Assembly: GCF_014696135.1 (NCBI RefSeq)
Contig: NZ_JACJPP010000011.1
Location: 62,001-126,000, forward strand
Length of the DNA stretch: 64,000 bases
Direction: 5' to 3'
Source of the DNA: Nodosilinea sp. FACHB-141
GTDB lineage: Bacteria > Cyanobacteriota > Cyanobacteriia > Phormidesmidales > Phormidesmidaceae
Shown one piece after another: positions 56,033 through 63,727 of the stretch. Each line of letters opens with the position of its first letter. The first letter of the stretch is position 1. Both the position numbers and the translations under genes were made by a program. The notes under the pieces are model-generated. The model made no database searches, was not told the DNA's origin, and was given only the letters and a program-made list of their open reading frames with translations.

Positions 56033-56686
56033 TTACCGCTTTGACACGGCTTTGGACGCTGTAACATACCAGCGCCAGGGCAGATCGGCCCCCTGGGTGA
56101 TGCCGATACGGGTGGTTTGGGTGAAGTCGATCTCCCCCGCCTCAAGCCGCTGCTGCCAGTCAATATCCCGATGCTCTAGCCAGAGACCAGAGGCCGGGGT
56201 CAGGAGCAGATCCGTGAGGGTGCGATTGATATCCAGCAAGAGGCAAAGCTTGCCAGGACCAGCTCCCCAGCGAGTGGGTTTTTCTGCCCGATACCCGACT
56301 AGCCACGGTGGAATGGTATCGAGTTCGACGGCGCGAATTAGCACGGCGCTGGGGATGCGATCGCGATCGGTGATCACATTAAAGCAGTGGTAGATGCCAT
56401 AGATCAGATACACATAGCTGTAGCCGGGCGGGCCAAACATCACCCGGTTGCGGACGGTTTCGCGACGGTAGGCATGGCAGGCCGGATCGCCCTCGGTATA
56501 GGCCTCGGTTTCGACAATGGTGGCGCTGAGCTGGCGACCGTCGGCCCACCGCCGCACCAGCCTACAGCCCAGCAGGTCTGGTGCTACTTCTAAAGACGAT
56601 CGCCCTAGCCAGGCTGGGGGAATGGGCGCAGGCTGATTACAAAGCTTTATGTTGTCCTCTGAGGCAGGCTTGTTAAGATGACTCAA
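56033..56686 (-). CDS. 3-methyladenine DNA glycosylase (AAG/MPG family)
   Basis: The enzyme excises alkylated purines. The core is unmistakable: LEVAPDLLGCRLVRR, catalytic glutamate in VETEAYTEGDPACHA, VMFGPPGYSYVYLIYGIYHC, and RWGAGPGKLCLLL near the end. The frame continues upstream to 56836, but that part overlaps the oppositely oriented small membrane-protein gene and has no similarity. The start is therefore unsettled: TTG 56686 or TTG 56692 are possible, and the true one may lie still nearer the core. Confidence 0.88.
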   Translation of the reverse strand: MSHLNKPASEDNIKLCNQPAPIPPAWLGRSSLEVAPDLLGCRLVRRWADGRQLSATIVETEAYTEGDPACHAYRRETVRNRVMFGPPGYSYVYLIYGIYHCFNVITDRDRIPSAVLIRAVELDTIPPWLVGYRAEKPTRWGAGPGKLCLLLDINRTLTDLLLTPASGLWLEHRDIDWQQRLEAGEIDFTQTTRIGITQGADLPWRWYVTASKAVSKR

Positions 56687-56857
56687 AACCAAGGCTCCGA
56701 TAACACCGACCTTTCTATCATCCCTACTGCTCCTATGGATATCAAACTTGTATTGGCTGTGCTCACCGGATTGTTTGTGGTTGCCACCCTCTTCTTTGGC
56801 ACCAAAAACGGCTTCTACGACACTGACGACTACCACGGCAACGGTTCAGCTCACTAG
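56678..56857 (+). CDS. Small single-span membrane protein, possibly photosystem II-related (Psb35-like)
   Basis: From ATG 56678 the frame reads MTQNQGSDNTDLSIIPTAPM (first 20 residues), then a membrane segment (KLVLAVLTGLFVVATLFFGT) and a polar tail GFYDTDDYHGNGSAH; 59 residues in all. An internal ATG at 56735 would give 40. The compact span with an acidic-His tail resembles small thylakoid proteins, and I recall related sequences annotated as Psb35-related, but this is not certain. It overlaps only the doubtful N-terminal extension of the glycosylase. Confidence 0.6.
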   Translation: MTQNQGSDNTDLSIIPTAPMDIKLVLAVLTGLFVVATLFFGTKNGFYDTDDYHGNGSAH

Positions 56858-56922
56858 GCTCACTCAGCATATTGGCCTGTTCATTGGCTTTGATGTGCCG
56901 CCGTTAGGGTGTTCGCCGTTCC

Positions 56923-58659
56923 GTGAGTAATCTGGTCTGCTTTCCGTTTGGTGCGGGTCACGGCCAAGAAGGGCTGTGCCTAGAGCTGCGCATGGGGCCA
57001 CGGCGCATCGTGCTCGACTGCGGCCTGCGAGATCTGTCGGTTTTGACGGCGGCGGGCGATGTTGAAACCGATACTCCTGAGTCGGTTTCCAAACGCTCTG
57101 CGAATCGCATCGCCTCCGCCGACCTGCTCTTTTGTAGCCACGCCCACAGCGACCACGCTCGCGGTGTTTGGGCGTTTAGCCAGGCCTTTCCCCAAGTGCC
57201 CATCTACGGCAGCGAGGTGACCGCCCAGCTGTTACCCCTCAACTGGCTGGGCGCAGAGGTGCCGCCCCACCTCTGCCAGGCGCTGCCTTGGCAAACTCCC
57301 ATCAGCTTGGCCGATGATTTGACGGTTCAAATTTGGCCCGCTGGGCACTTGCCGGGAGCCGCCTGCGCCCTATTCACCTACCACGCGCCCCAACGCCCCT
57401 ACACGGTGTTTTTCACGGGCGATTTTTTTATGTCCAATTCGCGCTTGGTGGATGGTCTGCCCCTAGAGGCGCTGCGAGGCCTCAAGCCAGATGTGTTGAT
57501 CATCGAAGGTAGCTCTGGGTCTGCCCGCCATCCCCACCGCCGCCAGCAGGAAAATTTGCTGGCCAGTACGCTCCATGGCCTAGTGCAGCAGGGGCGATCG
57601 GTGCTGCTGCCTACGCCAACCCTAGGCATTGGGCAGGAGCTGGTGATGCTGTTGCGCAGTCACTATCAGTTCACTGGCCAAGATATTACCGTCTGGGTCG
57701 ATGAAACGGTGGCGGCAGGCTGCGACCTCTACCTGGAGCTGATGCCTGCCTTCCCCAGCAGCGTGCAGAATTTTGCCCGTCACCAGCCGCTATTTTGGGA
57801 CGAGCGCATTTTGCCTCGCGTGCGCCGCTTAGGCACAGACGGTCACCCCCAGGGCGATTCTTCCGGTGCCCCCTGCATTGTGATCGCCCACCGTGAAGTC
57901 GATCTCAGCGACTACTGCCTCGCCTCGGCCCAACCCTGGACCGTGCTGCTGCCCGACTCGTTTGCCACCGCCATTGCCGATACGGTGCTGGGCACGCCCG
58001 CTACCGAAGCTGGGGCCGCCCTGGGCTGGCTGCAAACCCTGGCCGCCGAGCTGGAGTCTGAGCGGGTGCAGCTCGACACCTACCAGCTCACCACCCACAG
58101 CGATCGCGTCGGCACCACCCAGCTAATCCACAACCTCAGGCCCCAGCACGTGGCCTTTGTCCACGGCAAGCCCACTCACCTAGCTGACCTGGCTGGGCTA
58201 GAAGAACTGCAAACCCGCTACCAGCTCCACCTGCCCTCTGCCGGTAAGGAAGTGGAGTTTCCCATCGGCGATCGCTTCATTCAGCCCGCCGCCCCCGACC
58301 CAGTCTTTGAAGGCGAAATCACCCAGGTCGACGACAGTGTACTGCTGCTGTTGCCCGAAGACCTCACCACCGACCCCCGCTGGACGGCCCTGGCCGACAC
58401 CGGCCTGGTCCAGGCCCGCTGGCAGGGCAACGATTTAGTAATCAAAGGGCTAACCCAGCGCGACCTGCTGCGTACCGTAACGGGTGGAGAGGCTCCCTGG
58501 CAACCGCCCAGCTGTCAAACCTGTCGCTTTCAGCGAGAAGGCCGCTGCCACGGCGGCGATTCTCCCCTGTACGGGCTGCAGGTGAGCCCTGATGGGGTGT
58601 GCCCTGCCTTTGAGGCTCGTCCAACTCGACCAGAACGGGATGATGAGGCGATGGCTTAA
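56923..58659 (+). CDS. MBL-fold / beta-CASP-like hydrolase with Cys-rich tail
   Basis: The 578-residue protein starts at GTG 56923. The metallo-beta-lactamase core shows the metal motif SHAHSDHARG and further ligands in GHLPGAACALF and FTGDFFMSNSRL. The insertion region with PTPTLGIGQELVML and HGKPTHLADLAG suggests a beta-CASP nuclease relative. The C-terminus adds a motif C-x2-C-x7-C-x17-C (CQTCRFQREGRC and later GVCPAF), which could bind zinc or an iron-sulfur cluster. RNA or DNA processing is inferred; the substrate is not known. Confidence 0.85.
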   Translation: MSNLVCFPFGAGHGQEGLCLELRMGPRRIVLDCGLRDLSVLTAAGDVETDTPESVSKRSANRIASADLLFCSHAHSDHARGVWAFSQAFPQVPIYGSEVTAQLLPLNWLGAEVPPHLCQALPWQTPISLADDLTVQIWPAGHLPGAACALFTYHAPQRPYTVFFTGDFFMSNSRLVDGLPLEALRGLKPDVLIIEGSSGSARHPHRRQQENLLASTLHGLVQQGRSVLLPTPTLGIGQELVMLLRSHYQFTGQDITVWVDETVAAGCDLYLELMPAFPSSVQNFARHQPLFWDERILPRVRRLGTDGHPQGDSSGAPCIVIAHREVDLSDYCLASAQPWTVLLPDSFATAIADTVLGTPATEAGAALGWLQTLAAELESERVQLDTYQLTTHSDRVGTTQLIHNLRPQHVAFVHGKPTHLADLAGLEELQTRYQLHLPSAGKEVEFPIGDRFIQPAAPDPVFEGEITQVDDSVLLLLPEDLTTDPRWTALADTGLVQARWQGNDLVIKGLTQRDLLRTVTGGEAPWQPPSCQTCRFQREGRCHGGDSPLYGLQVSPDGVCPAFEARPTRPERDDEAMA

Positions 58660-58763
58660 GGGGGAGTGGGGAGTAGAAGAGTGGGGGAGCAGTAAACTCA
58701 AACCTCATTACCCCATCACCCCTTTACTCCCTTACTCCATCACCCCATCACCCCATCACTCCT
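58660..58763. repeat. Short tandem repeats with inverted halves
   Basis: The gap before the DUF296 gene has G-rich units (GGGGGAGTGGGGAGTAG) on the left and C-rich units (CCCCATCA repeated, TTACTCC) on the right. They could form an imperfect hairpin like those at 21361, 50361 and 53116. Confidence 0.65.
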
Positions 58764-59162
58764 ATGCAAACCCACTGCCTACGCTTTACCCCAGGCCAAG
58801 ATCTCAAGCAAGAGCTACAAGCCTTTGCCCAGGCTCAAGCGCTGGAAGCTGGGATTATTCTCACAGCGTTGGGTAGTTTGACCCAGGCATCGCTGCGGTT
58901 TGCGGCTGCCCCAGAGGCTACGATAATCGCTAGCCCACTGGAGCTGATTTCCCTTAGCGGGACGCTGTCGCGGCACGGCATGCATTTGCACGGGGCAGTG
59001 GCCGATGCCCAGGGCCAAGTCTACGGTGGTCACATCATGCCGGGCTGCTTGATTCGCACGACGGCAGAGATTGCGATCGCCAACCTGCCCCACCTGCGCT
59101 TGCACCGCCAGCCCGATCCGGTCACAGGCTACCTAGAGCTGGTAGTAGAAGCCCTTCCTTAA
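58764..59162 (+). CDS. DUF296 (PPC/PCC) domain protein
   Basis: The 132-residue product is a single DUF296 domain: CLRFTPGQDLKQELQAFAQA, then GIILTALGSLTQASLRF, and the conserved HLHGAVADAQGQVYGGHIMP. In plants this domain accompanies AT-hooks; bacterial stand-alone versions form trimers, some with metal. The cellular role here is unknown. Confidence 0.88.
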   Translation: MQTHCLRFTPGQDLKQELQAFAQAQALEAGIILTALGSLTQASLRFAAAPEATIIASPLELISLSGTLSRHGMHLHGAVADAQGQVYGGHIMPGCLIRTTAEIAIANLPHLRLHRQPDPVTGYLELVVEALP

Positions 59163-59200
59163 AGCGGGTTCGGCTTACTCTTCAACTTTTGCCGGAGTGC

Positions 59201-59623
59201 TCAGGGCGGATGCTTACCAAGTGCCGCCAATACCCTGCGAAGATTTACAATACCCTCTCGATTGAGCGCCAGTTTGTCTACGGTCGCTCTGCCAGTGGGT
59301 GTGATGCCCAGCATAAGGGTCAAATCTTGGCTCCAAACAAAATGTTCTTGCCACTGGTGCTGGCGCGGATTGTAGAGCGGGACTATGTATCCTATCACAG
59401 GGTCATAGGCTTGGGGCTGAACGTACTTGCGATTGTTGCAGCCCTGGCAGGCCAACGCTAAATTTTCTAAACTGTCATCACTGCCCTTTGAGCGAGGAAT
59501 GATGTGCTCAATGGAGAAGGGGTCGGGGGAATATTTGACCTGGCAAAGACAGTACTCGCAACACCCGGAAGCCCGCCGTGCAACGGCTTGTTTTTGTGAC
59601 GAACTTAGGGAGGGCTTAGCCAT
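59201..59623 (-). CDS. HNH endonuclease
   Basis: The 140-residue protein has an HNH nuclease core: cysteine pair CCEYCL, then SIEHIIPRSKGSDDSLENLA with the catalytic His, and CQGCNNRKY. A C-terminal part (LMLGITPTGRATVDKLALNR) follows. Its ATG 59623 overlaps the last codons of the upstream RHH-like gene by 8 bp, so the two are co-translated. A defence or toxin-antitoxin role is possible but not shown. Confidence 0.88.
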   Translation of the reverse strand: MAKPSLSSSQKQAVARRASGCCEYCLCQVKYSPDPFSIEHIIPRSKGSDDSLENLALACQGCNNRKYVQPQAYDPVIGYIVPLYNPRQHQWQEHFVWSQDLTLMLGITPTGRATVDKLALNREGIVNLRRVLAALGKHPP

Positions 59624-60026
59624 GAACAATGGGCTTGATGCCTAGATCGTCCATGACATTCTCTAAGGATTGCTGCCGTAACGCAGCGAGTTGCACGAGA
59701 GCTTGAATGCGCTCTACATTAAGGGCTTCTATCTGGTCTGAAATCTCAATTAGTCGATGGTGCTCATCGGCGGTTAAGCTCTCAGCCTGGCGCTTGTCAA
59801 TCAAGGCATAGTACTCATCCCACATTTCGCCGGAGAGGCCGAGATTGATGTGCTGAATTAGATCAGTTTCTGCAGTGAGTAAATGGTTAGCTGCCGTTTG
59901 GTTGGCAGCCAATCGAGTATGCAGTGTTTCTAAAATGTAGTGCTGGGGGTCGAGACCCTGCTTGGCGGCTTCTGCCCGCAGTTGGATTTCTAGTTCTGGG
60001 GAGAGATCAAGGGTAATTCGAGTCAT
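59616..60026 (-). CDS. RHH-like partner protein of the HNH nuclease
   Basis: The 136-residue product opens with MTRITLDLSPELEIQLRAEA and AAKQGLDPQHYILETL, a ribbon-helix-helix-like pattern common in antitoxins. It continues with a long acidic helical part (AETDLIQHINLGLSGEMWDE, then RLIEISDQIEALNVERIQAL). It is first in a two-gene unit with the HNH nuclease and overlaps it by 8 bp. Similar pairs recur in cyanobacteria as far as I recall. Confidence 0.72.
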   Translation of the reverse strand: MTRITLDLSPELEIQLRAEAAKQGLDPQHYILETLHTRLAANQTAANHLLTAETDLIQHINLGLSGEMWDEYYALIDKRQAESLTADEHHRLIEISDQIEALNVERIQALVQLAALRQQSLENVMDDLGIKPIVHG

Positions 60027-60161
60027 GGGATCGCCGGCGCTATTTGAGAATCTCTGGCAGTCTCTTGGGCGGTTGCGAGGAAAGCCTATTGTCGGTGCAA
60101 AAAATCGCTTAACCCTATTCTGGCAAGCTTGCCCTCAAAGCGCACCACAACCGATACCTCG

Positions 60162-61115
60162 CTACTCCTCGACCCGGTAGCCAAAGTCTTCGAGGCGGCT
60201 GCGGGACTGTCGCCATTTGGGCACCACTTTGACAAACAGCTCTAGATACACCTGACCCATCACCAGTTTTTGAATTTGCTGGCGAGCATCGGAGCCAATC
60301 ACCTTCAGCATGCTGCCCTTTTTGCCGATCAAAATGCCCTTTTGCGACTCGCGCTCAACGTGGATGGTGGCGAGAATGCGGGTGATGTTGGTGTCTTCTT
60401 CGACTCGGTCAACGGCGATCGCCACCGAATGCGGCACCTCTTCCCGCGTGTTGAGCAAAATCTGCTCGCGGATGAGTTCACCCATGATGAACCGCTCGGG
60501 CTGATCGGTGACCAGATTGGGCGGGTAGTAGTAAGGGCCGGGGTCGAGCTGGTCGATTAGCGTGGCTAGCAGGGTATCGAGGCTGGTTTCGTGCAGGGCC
60601 GAGAATTTGACCAGGGGCCAGCCGTGGGCGTCAGCCATCCGCTGGTAGCTGGCGTCGAGGGGGGCGATCGCCTCCGGTTCCTCCGGCTGCTGGTCAACTT
60701 TGTTCATGCCTAGGATAACTGGGCCGCTGGTGTGGGCCAGCAGTTCAGCGACAAACTGGTCGCCCCGCCCCGCGTCTACGCTGCCATCGACCACAAACAG
60801 GGTGGTATCCACCGAGTCGATGGCCATGCGGGCGTTTTTGACCAAAATTTTGCCCAGCTCGTGGTGGGGCTTGTGAATGCCGGGGGTATCGACAAAAATA
60901 ATCTGAGCTTGGTCGTTAGAGAGGATGCCCCGCAGGCGGTTGCGAGTGGTTTGGGCGGTGGGGGAGGTAATGGCTACTTTTTGCCCCACCAGAGCATTCA
61001 TCAACGTCGATTTGCCCACGTTGGGGCGGCCCACAATGCCCACAAATCCAGACTTAAACCCCTCCGGCGGGGTGGGGATAGCGCTGTAGCCAATTGGGTC
61101 AAAGGTGTCGACCAT
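60162..61115 (-). CDS. era: GTPase Era
   Basis: Era binds the 3' end of 16S rRNA and is needed for small-subunit maturation. The 317-residue protein has G1 GRPNVGKSTLMNALVGQK, G3 FVDTPGIHKPHHELG, G4 in MNKVDQQ, and a C-terminal KH domain (QKGILIGKKGSMLKVIGSDA). Starts at 61115 and 61133 are both in frame; the first leaves a 1-base gap to yjbQ, the second would overlap it. Confidence 0.97.
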   Translation of the reverse strand: MVDTFDPIGYSAIPTPPEGFKSGFVGIVGRPNVGKSTLMNALVGQKVAITSPTAQTTRNRLRGILSNDQAQIIFVDTPGIHKPHHELGKILVKNARMAIDSVDTTLFVVDGSVDAGRGDQFVAELLAHTSGPVILGMNKVDQQPEEPEAIAPLDASYQRMADAHGWPLVKFSALHETSLDTLLATLIDQLDPGPYYYPPNLVTDQPERFIMGELIREQILLNTREEVPHSVAIAVDRVEEDTNITRILATIHVERESQKGILIGKKGSMLKVIGSDARQQIQKLVMGQVYLELFVKVVPKWRQSRSRLEDFGYRVEE

Positions 61116-61116
61116 G

Positions 61117-61554
61117 CTAATAGCCTGTAACATGGACGATCACCTCGCGGCTTGATCCCCGCGCCCGGTGTTCCCACAGGTAAATGCCCTGCCAGGTGCC
61201 CAGGCCCAGTCGTCCCTGCACAACCGGAATAGTTTCGCTGGTGTGGGTGAGCACCGTGCGAATGTGAGCCGGCATGTCGTCGGGGCCTTCGGTGCTGTGG
61301 ATGTAGTGATTGCCCTCGGGCACCAGCTTGGCCAAGAAATTCTCCAGATCCACCAGCACGTCGGGGTCGGCGTTTTCTTGAATGATCAGGCTGGCAGAGG
61401 TGTGGCGCAAAAACACCGTACACAGCCCAGTCTCGACCCCCGAGGCGCGCACCACCTGCTCAACCTCAGCAGTGAACCGCTGGAGAGATTTGCCCCGCGA
61501 TCGCAGGGTCAGCACCTGCTGGTGGTGGCGAGTGGTGGCGGTAGAAGATGTCAT
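61117..61554 (-). CDS. YjbQ-family thiamine-phosphate-synthase-like protein
   Basis: The 145-residue protein has the YjbQ/UPF0047 signature: ETGLCTVFLRHTSASLIIQE, NADPDVLVDLENFLAKLVP, and the closing GTWQGIYLWEHRAR. The Escherichia coli homologue has weak thiamine-phosphate synthase activity; the main role is debated. Next to era in the same orientation, with a hairpin in its leader. Confidence 0.92.
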   Translation of the reverse strand: MTSSTATTRHHQQVLTLRSRGKSLQRFTAEVEQVVRASGVETGLCTVFLRHTSASLIIQENADPDVLVDLENFLAKLVPEGNHYIHSTEGPDDMPAHIRTVLTHTSETIPVVQGRLGLGTWQGIYLWEHRARGSSREVIVHVTGY

Positions 61555-61565
61555 CGGGCAAATTA

Positions 61566-61591
61566 CCAGAATAGACCGTTATCTATTCTGG
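61566..61591. promoter_or_regulatory. Perfect inverted repeat upstream of yjbQ
   Basis: CCAGAATAGA (61566-61575) and TCTATTCTGG (61582-61591) pair perfectly over 10 bp with a 6-base loop, 12 bases before the yjbQ ATG. No T run follows, so an operator or a translation-blocking hairpin is more likely than a terminator. Confidence 0.6.
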
Positions 61592-61649
61592 CAGAATTAA
61601 CCACCCTCGGAAAACTTTGTTCCTTTGCCGTGCGGCTCTCCACGTTAGA

Positions 61650-61973
61650 TCACTCCACACACAGGGGCACGAGGCGGCCCTGGGCGGTCAGCCCTAGTCG
61701 CATGGGCTGGTTGGCGAGAATGGGATTGCCAGTCAGGGCACACACCTGTTCGCGCTCAGCCACCGCCCCAAAGCTGGCGCAAATATCCTCGGGCTGTACC
61801 TGGGTTGTACCTTCGCTAGGTCCTTGCTCCACATACTGCCAAAGAATGTCGCGAATCAACGCCTGATATCCCCGGTTACCGGCCAGGGCTTTAAGTTTTT
61901 CTTTCAGCGATCGCTCTAGGCGAATGCTGGTAACTTCCATATCAGTGGTCGATACGCGAGTTAGGGTTGGCAT
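61650..61973 (-). CDS. Small RHH-like protein of unknown function
   Basis: The 107-residue protein from ATG 61973 has a probable ribbon-helix-helix stretch (MEVTSIRLERSLKEKLKALA, GYQALIRDILWQYVEQ) and a C-terminal part with two Cys (REQVCALTGNPILANQPMRL). Alternative starts are 62000 and ATG 61940. A DNA-binding, autoregulatory role is suggested by several palindromes just upstream. Confidence 0.65.
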   Translation of the reverse strand: MPTLTRVSTTDMEVTSIRLERSLKEKLKALAGNRGYQALIRDILWQYVEQGPSEGTTQVQPEDICASFGAVAEREQVCALTGNPILANQPMRLGLTAQGRLVPLCVE

Positions 61974-62024
61974 TAGCGGGCACACCTCCAAGGGGAACAT
62001 AAAAGACTTTTTCTGGAACGTGTC

Positions 62025-62059
62025 ACAACTCGACTGTGGTTGTCACTAACGAGTTGTGT
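62025..62059. promoter_or_regulatory. Inverted repeat upstream of the RHH-like gene
   Basis: CACAACTCG and CGAGTTGTG form a perfect 9-bp inverted repeat about 55 to 85 bases upstream of ATG 61973. Further on, near 62099, TACACGTGTA is a 10-bp perfect palindrome. Such paired sites are typical operators of small dimeric repressors. Confidence 0.45.
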
Positions 62060-62399
62060 CTAACTAACAGTTTAGACAGACTAGACACGTTTGTATTACA
62101 CGTGTAGTATTAACGTTATTCGAGCGTATCCGTCAAGCCTCCTCGCTGAGCGAAAGGTCTTGAACTAACGGATGCCCTCATGCCTTCCTAAGCCTTGCTG
62201 TTTTACGCTTGAGGAACTCTGCCATGTTACGGATCTTGTCTACTGGCACCGCAATGAATATCGCCGTCACCACGGGCGATGCTGGCCAGCTGGGCATTGT
62301 GGCGGGGTTCGATGGGTATTTTAGTGGCCTGATTAGCCGACTGCGCCTCATTGGCGGGTTAGCCCTGGGCAATTCTGACAGGAGCGATCTATTTAAAGG

Positions 62400-62505
62400 G
62401 GATGCCTTGAGAGGCGATTGCCTTTGGGGAGATCTGTTCTTGTGGTTCAGGCCATCCCTGGTGCTAATGGGATGCCTCGCTAAGGGCGATTCCCCTTTGG
62501 GGAAG
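62400..62505. repeat. Two copies of a palindromic extragenic repeat
   Basis: GGATGCCTTGAGAGGCGATT with CCTTTGGGG (62400-62430) and GGATGCCTCGCTAAGGGCGA with CCCCTTTGGGG (62470-62502) are related copies. Similar GCGATxxCCTTTGGGG elements are scattered in cyanobacterial genomes, so this looks like REP-type mobile or repetitive DNA. Confidence 0.6.
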
Positions 62506-62858
62506 CCGTGCCAACGTCTGGGCTGGCCCTATCCCCACTATTTCTCCCAGCATTCTGTGTCTCAGCATTAACCCGACCCCCGATCTGGCCCAGCGCCTAG
62601 AGATAGCTGTTCTCAGCTAATTCCGTTTCGATCGGGTTCCAAATTTGGTTTTGCAGCAGTATTGCCGCCGTTGGCCTTTCAGAAAGCCAAGGGTTCGCAT
62701 CGGTATTCACCCACGGTCTGGCTGCTCAAGGCCGCCTGTAGTGCTCGTGATCCACCATGCGATCGCCTGGTTAGGCCACCGTTTTAGGGCCACTGCCGCC
62801 CCGACACAGCAAAATTAAGCAACGAAACTAGTTCACAAGTATTAAGGCATGAGGGATC

Positions 62859-63245
62859 ATGTTGAAGCTAACTTATTCCGATGCAGATTTATTGATTGAG
62901 CATTTAGACCTCACCGTGGAAGCGATGGTCACCCAGCGCAGTCTGGTGGCTCTGCGGGCCGGACAGCCTTTGGTGGTGCAGCCGGGCTATGGAGCCTTTG
63001 CCCTGCCCGCCGACCTACCGGGAATTGCTGCACTCAAGGCTAGAAGTCAGGGAGCGATCGACATTTCTCCCTGCGACATCGACTGGCTCGAAGTTACCCT
63101 GCGGGGCACCTGGCTAGCAGACAATGCCGCCAGCGCCGAGGGCATTTTGGTGGTCGAACTTGGCCCCCAACTAGAGTTTCAGCTCGTCGCCCTGTGGCAG
63201 CGCAGCCTGAACTGGGTAGCGGCCCCCTGCTCTCAGGGGCGCTAA
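62859..63245 (+). CDS. Conserved small protein of unknown function
   Basis: The 128-residue product starts [20 protein letters not shown] and is rich in Ala, Leu and Val, with no signal or membrane segment. The periodic pattern suggests an alpha/beta fold, for example [21 protein letters not shown] recall similar proteins in cyanobacteria but no function. It precedes the thioredoxin gene by 125 bases on the same strand. Confidence 0.7.
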   Translation: MLKLTYSDADLLIEHLDLTVEAMVTQRSLVALRAGQPLVVQPGYGAFALPADLPGIAALKARSQGAIDISPCDIDWLEVTLRGTWLADNAASAEGILVVELGPQLEFQLVALWQRSLNWVAAPCSQGR

Positions 63246-63370
63246 AGTTGGGTGGTCTTGACCCCATCGCCCAGGCTTTGCAGTACCGTAGAAAACAAGG
63301 GCCGGATAGTTTTTTACACCCACAAAATCCCAACGCAGACCTAAAACGACGCAGAGAAGGAGAGATTGAA

Positions 63371-63721
63371 ATGGCTGACGATGCAACCTACCTCACCCTG
63401 ACCGCCGACAACTTTGAGGCTGAGGTGATGCAAAGCGATGTGCCGGTGCTGGTCGACTTTTGGGCCGCCTGGTGTGGCCCCTGCCGCATTATGAACCCGA
63501 TTGTGGAAGAGCTGGCCGAAACCTTTGCCGGTCGGGCCAAGGTCGCCAAGCTCAATGTTGACGAAGAAGATGCCCTGGCCCTTCAGTACCACGTGATGGC
63601 CATCCCCACCCTGATCTTCTTTCAGAATGGGGAGCGGGTTGACACCGTTGAAGGAGTCATCTCCAAGGATGACTTGGTGGCTCGGCTAGAGGCGTTGTTA
63701 ACCGCCGGTTCGGCAGTTTAG
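63371..63721 (+). CDS. Thioredoxin
   Basis: The 116-residue protein is a classical thioredoxin with active site WCGPC at residues 34-38, preceded by [10 protein letters not shown] and followed by the cis-proline in [16 protein letters not shown] 63371 is strongly supported by GAAGGAGAG just upstream; the frame is open to 63194 without similarity. Which of the several cyanobacterial thioredoxin types it is cannot be decided here. Confidence 0.96.
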   Translation: MADDATYLTLTADNFEAEVMQSDVPVLVDFWAAWCGPCRIMNPIVEELAETFAGRAKVAKLNVDEEDALALQYHVMAIPTLIFFQNGERVDTVEGVISKDDLVARLEALLTAGSAV

Positions 63722-63727
63722 ACGGCT

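Larger units (their letters stand above)
62001..62858. other. Long stretch without a supported gene
   Basis: These ~860 bases carry the palindromes near the RHH-like gene, two related palindromic repeats (62400-62505), and only two overlapping ORFs on opposite strands (62209-62571 plus, 62178-62372 minus) without protein-like composition or recognised similarity. Confidence 0.5.

Noticed and set aside
62178-62571. Two opposite-strand ORFs in the gene-poor gap (120 and 64 codons)
   Set aside because: Part of the plus-strand ORF is made of extragenic palindromic repeats, and neither product looks like a protein family.
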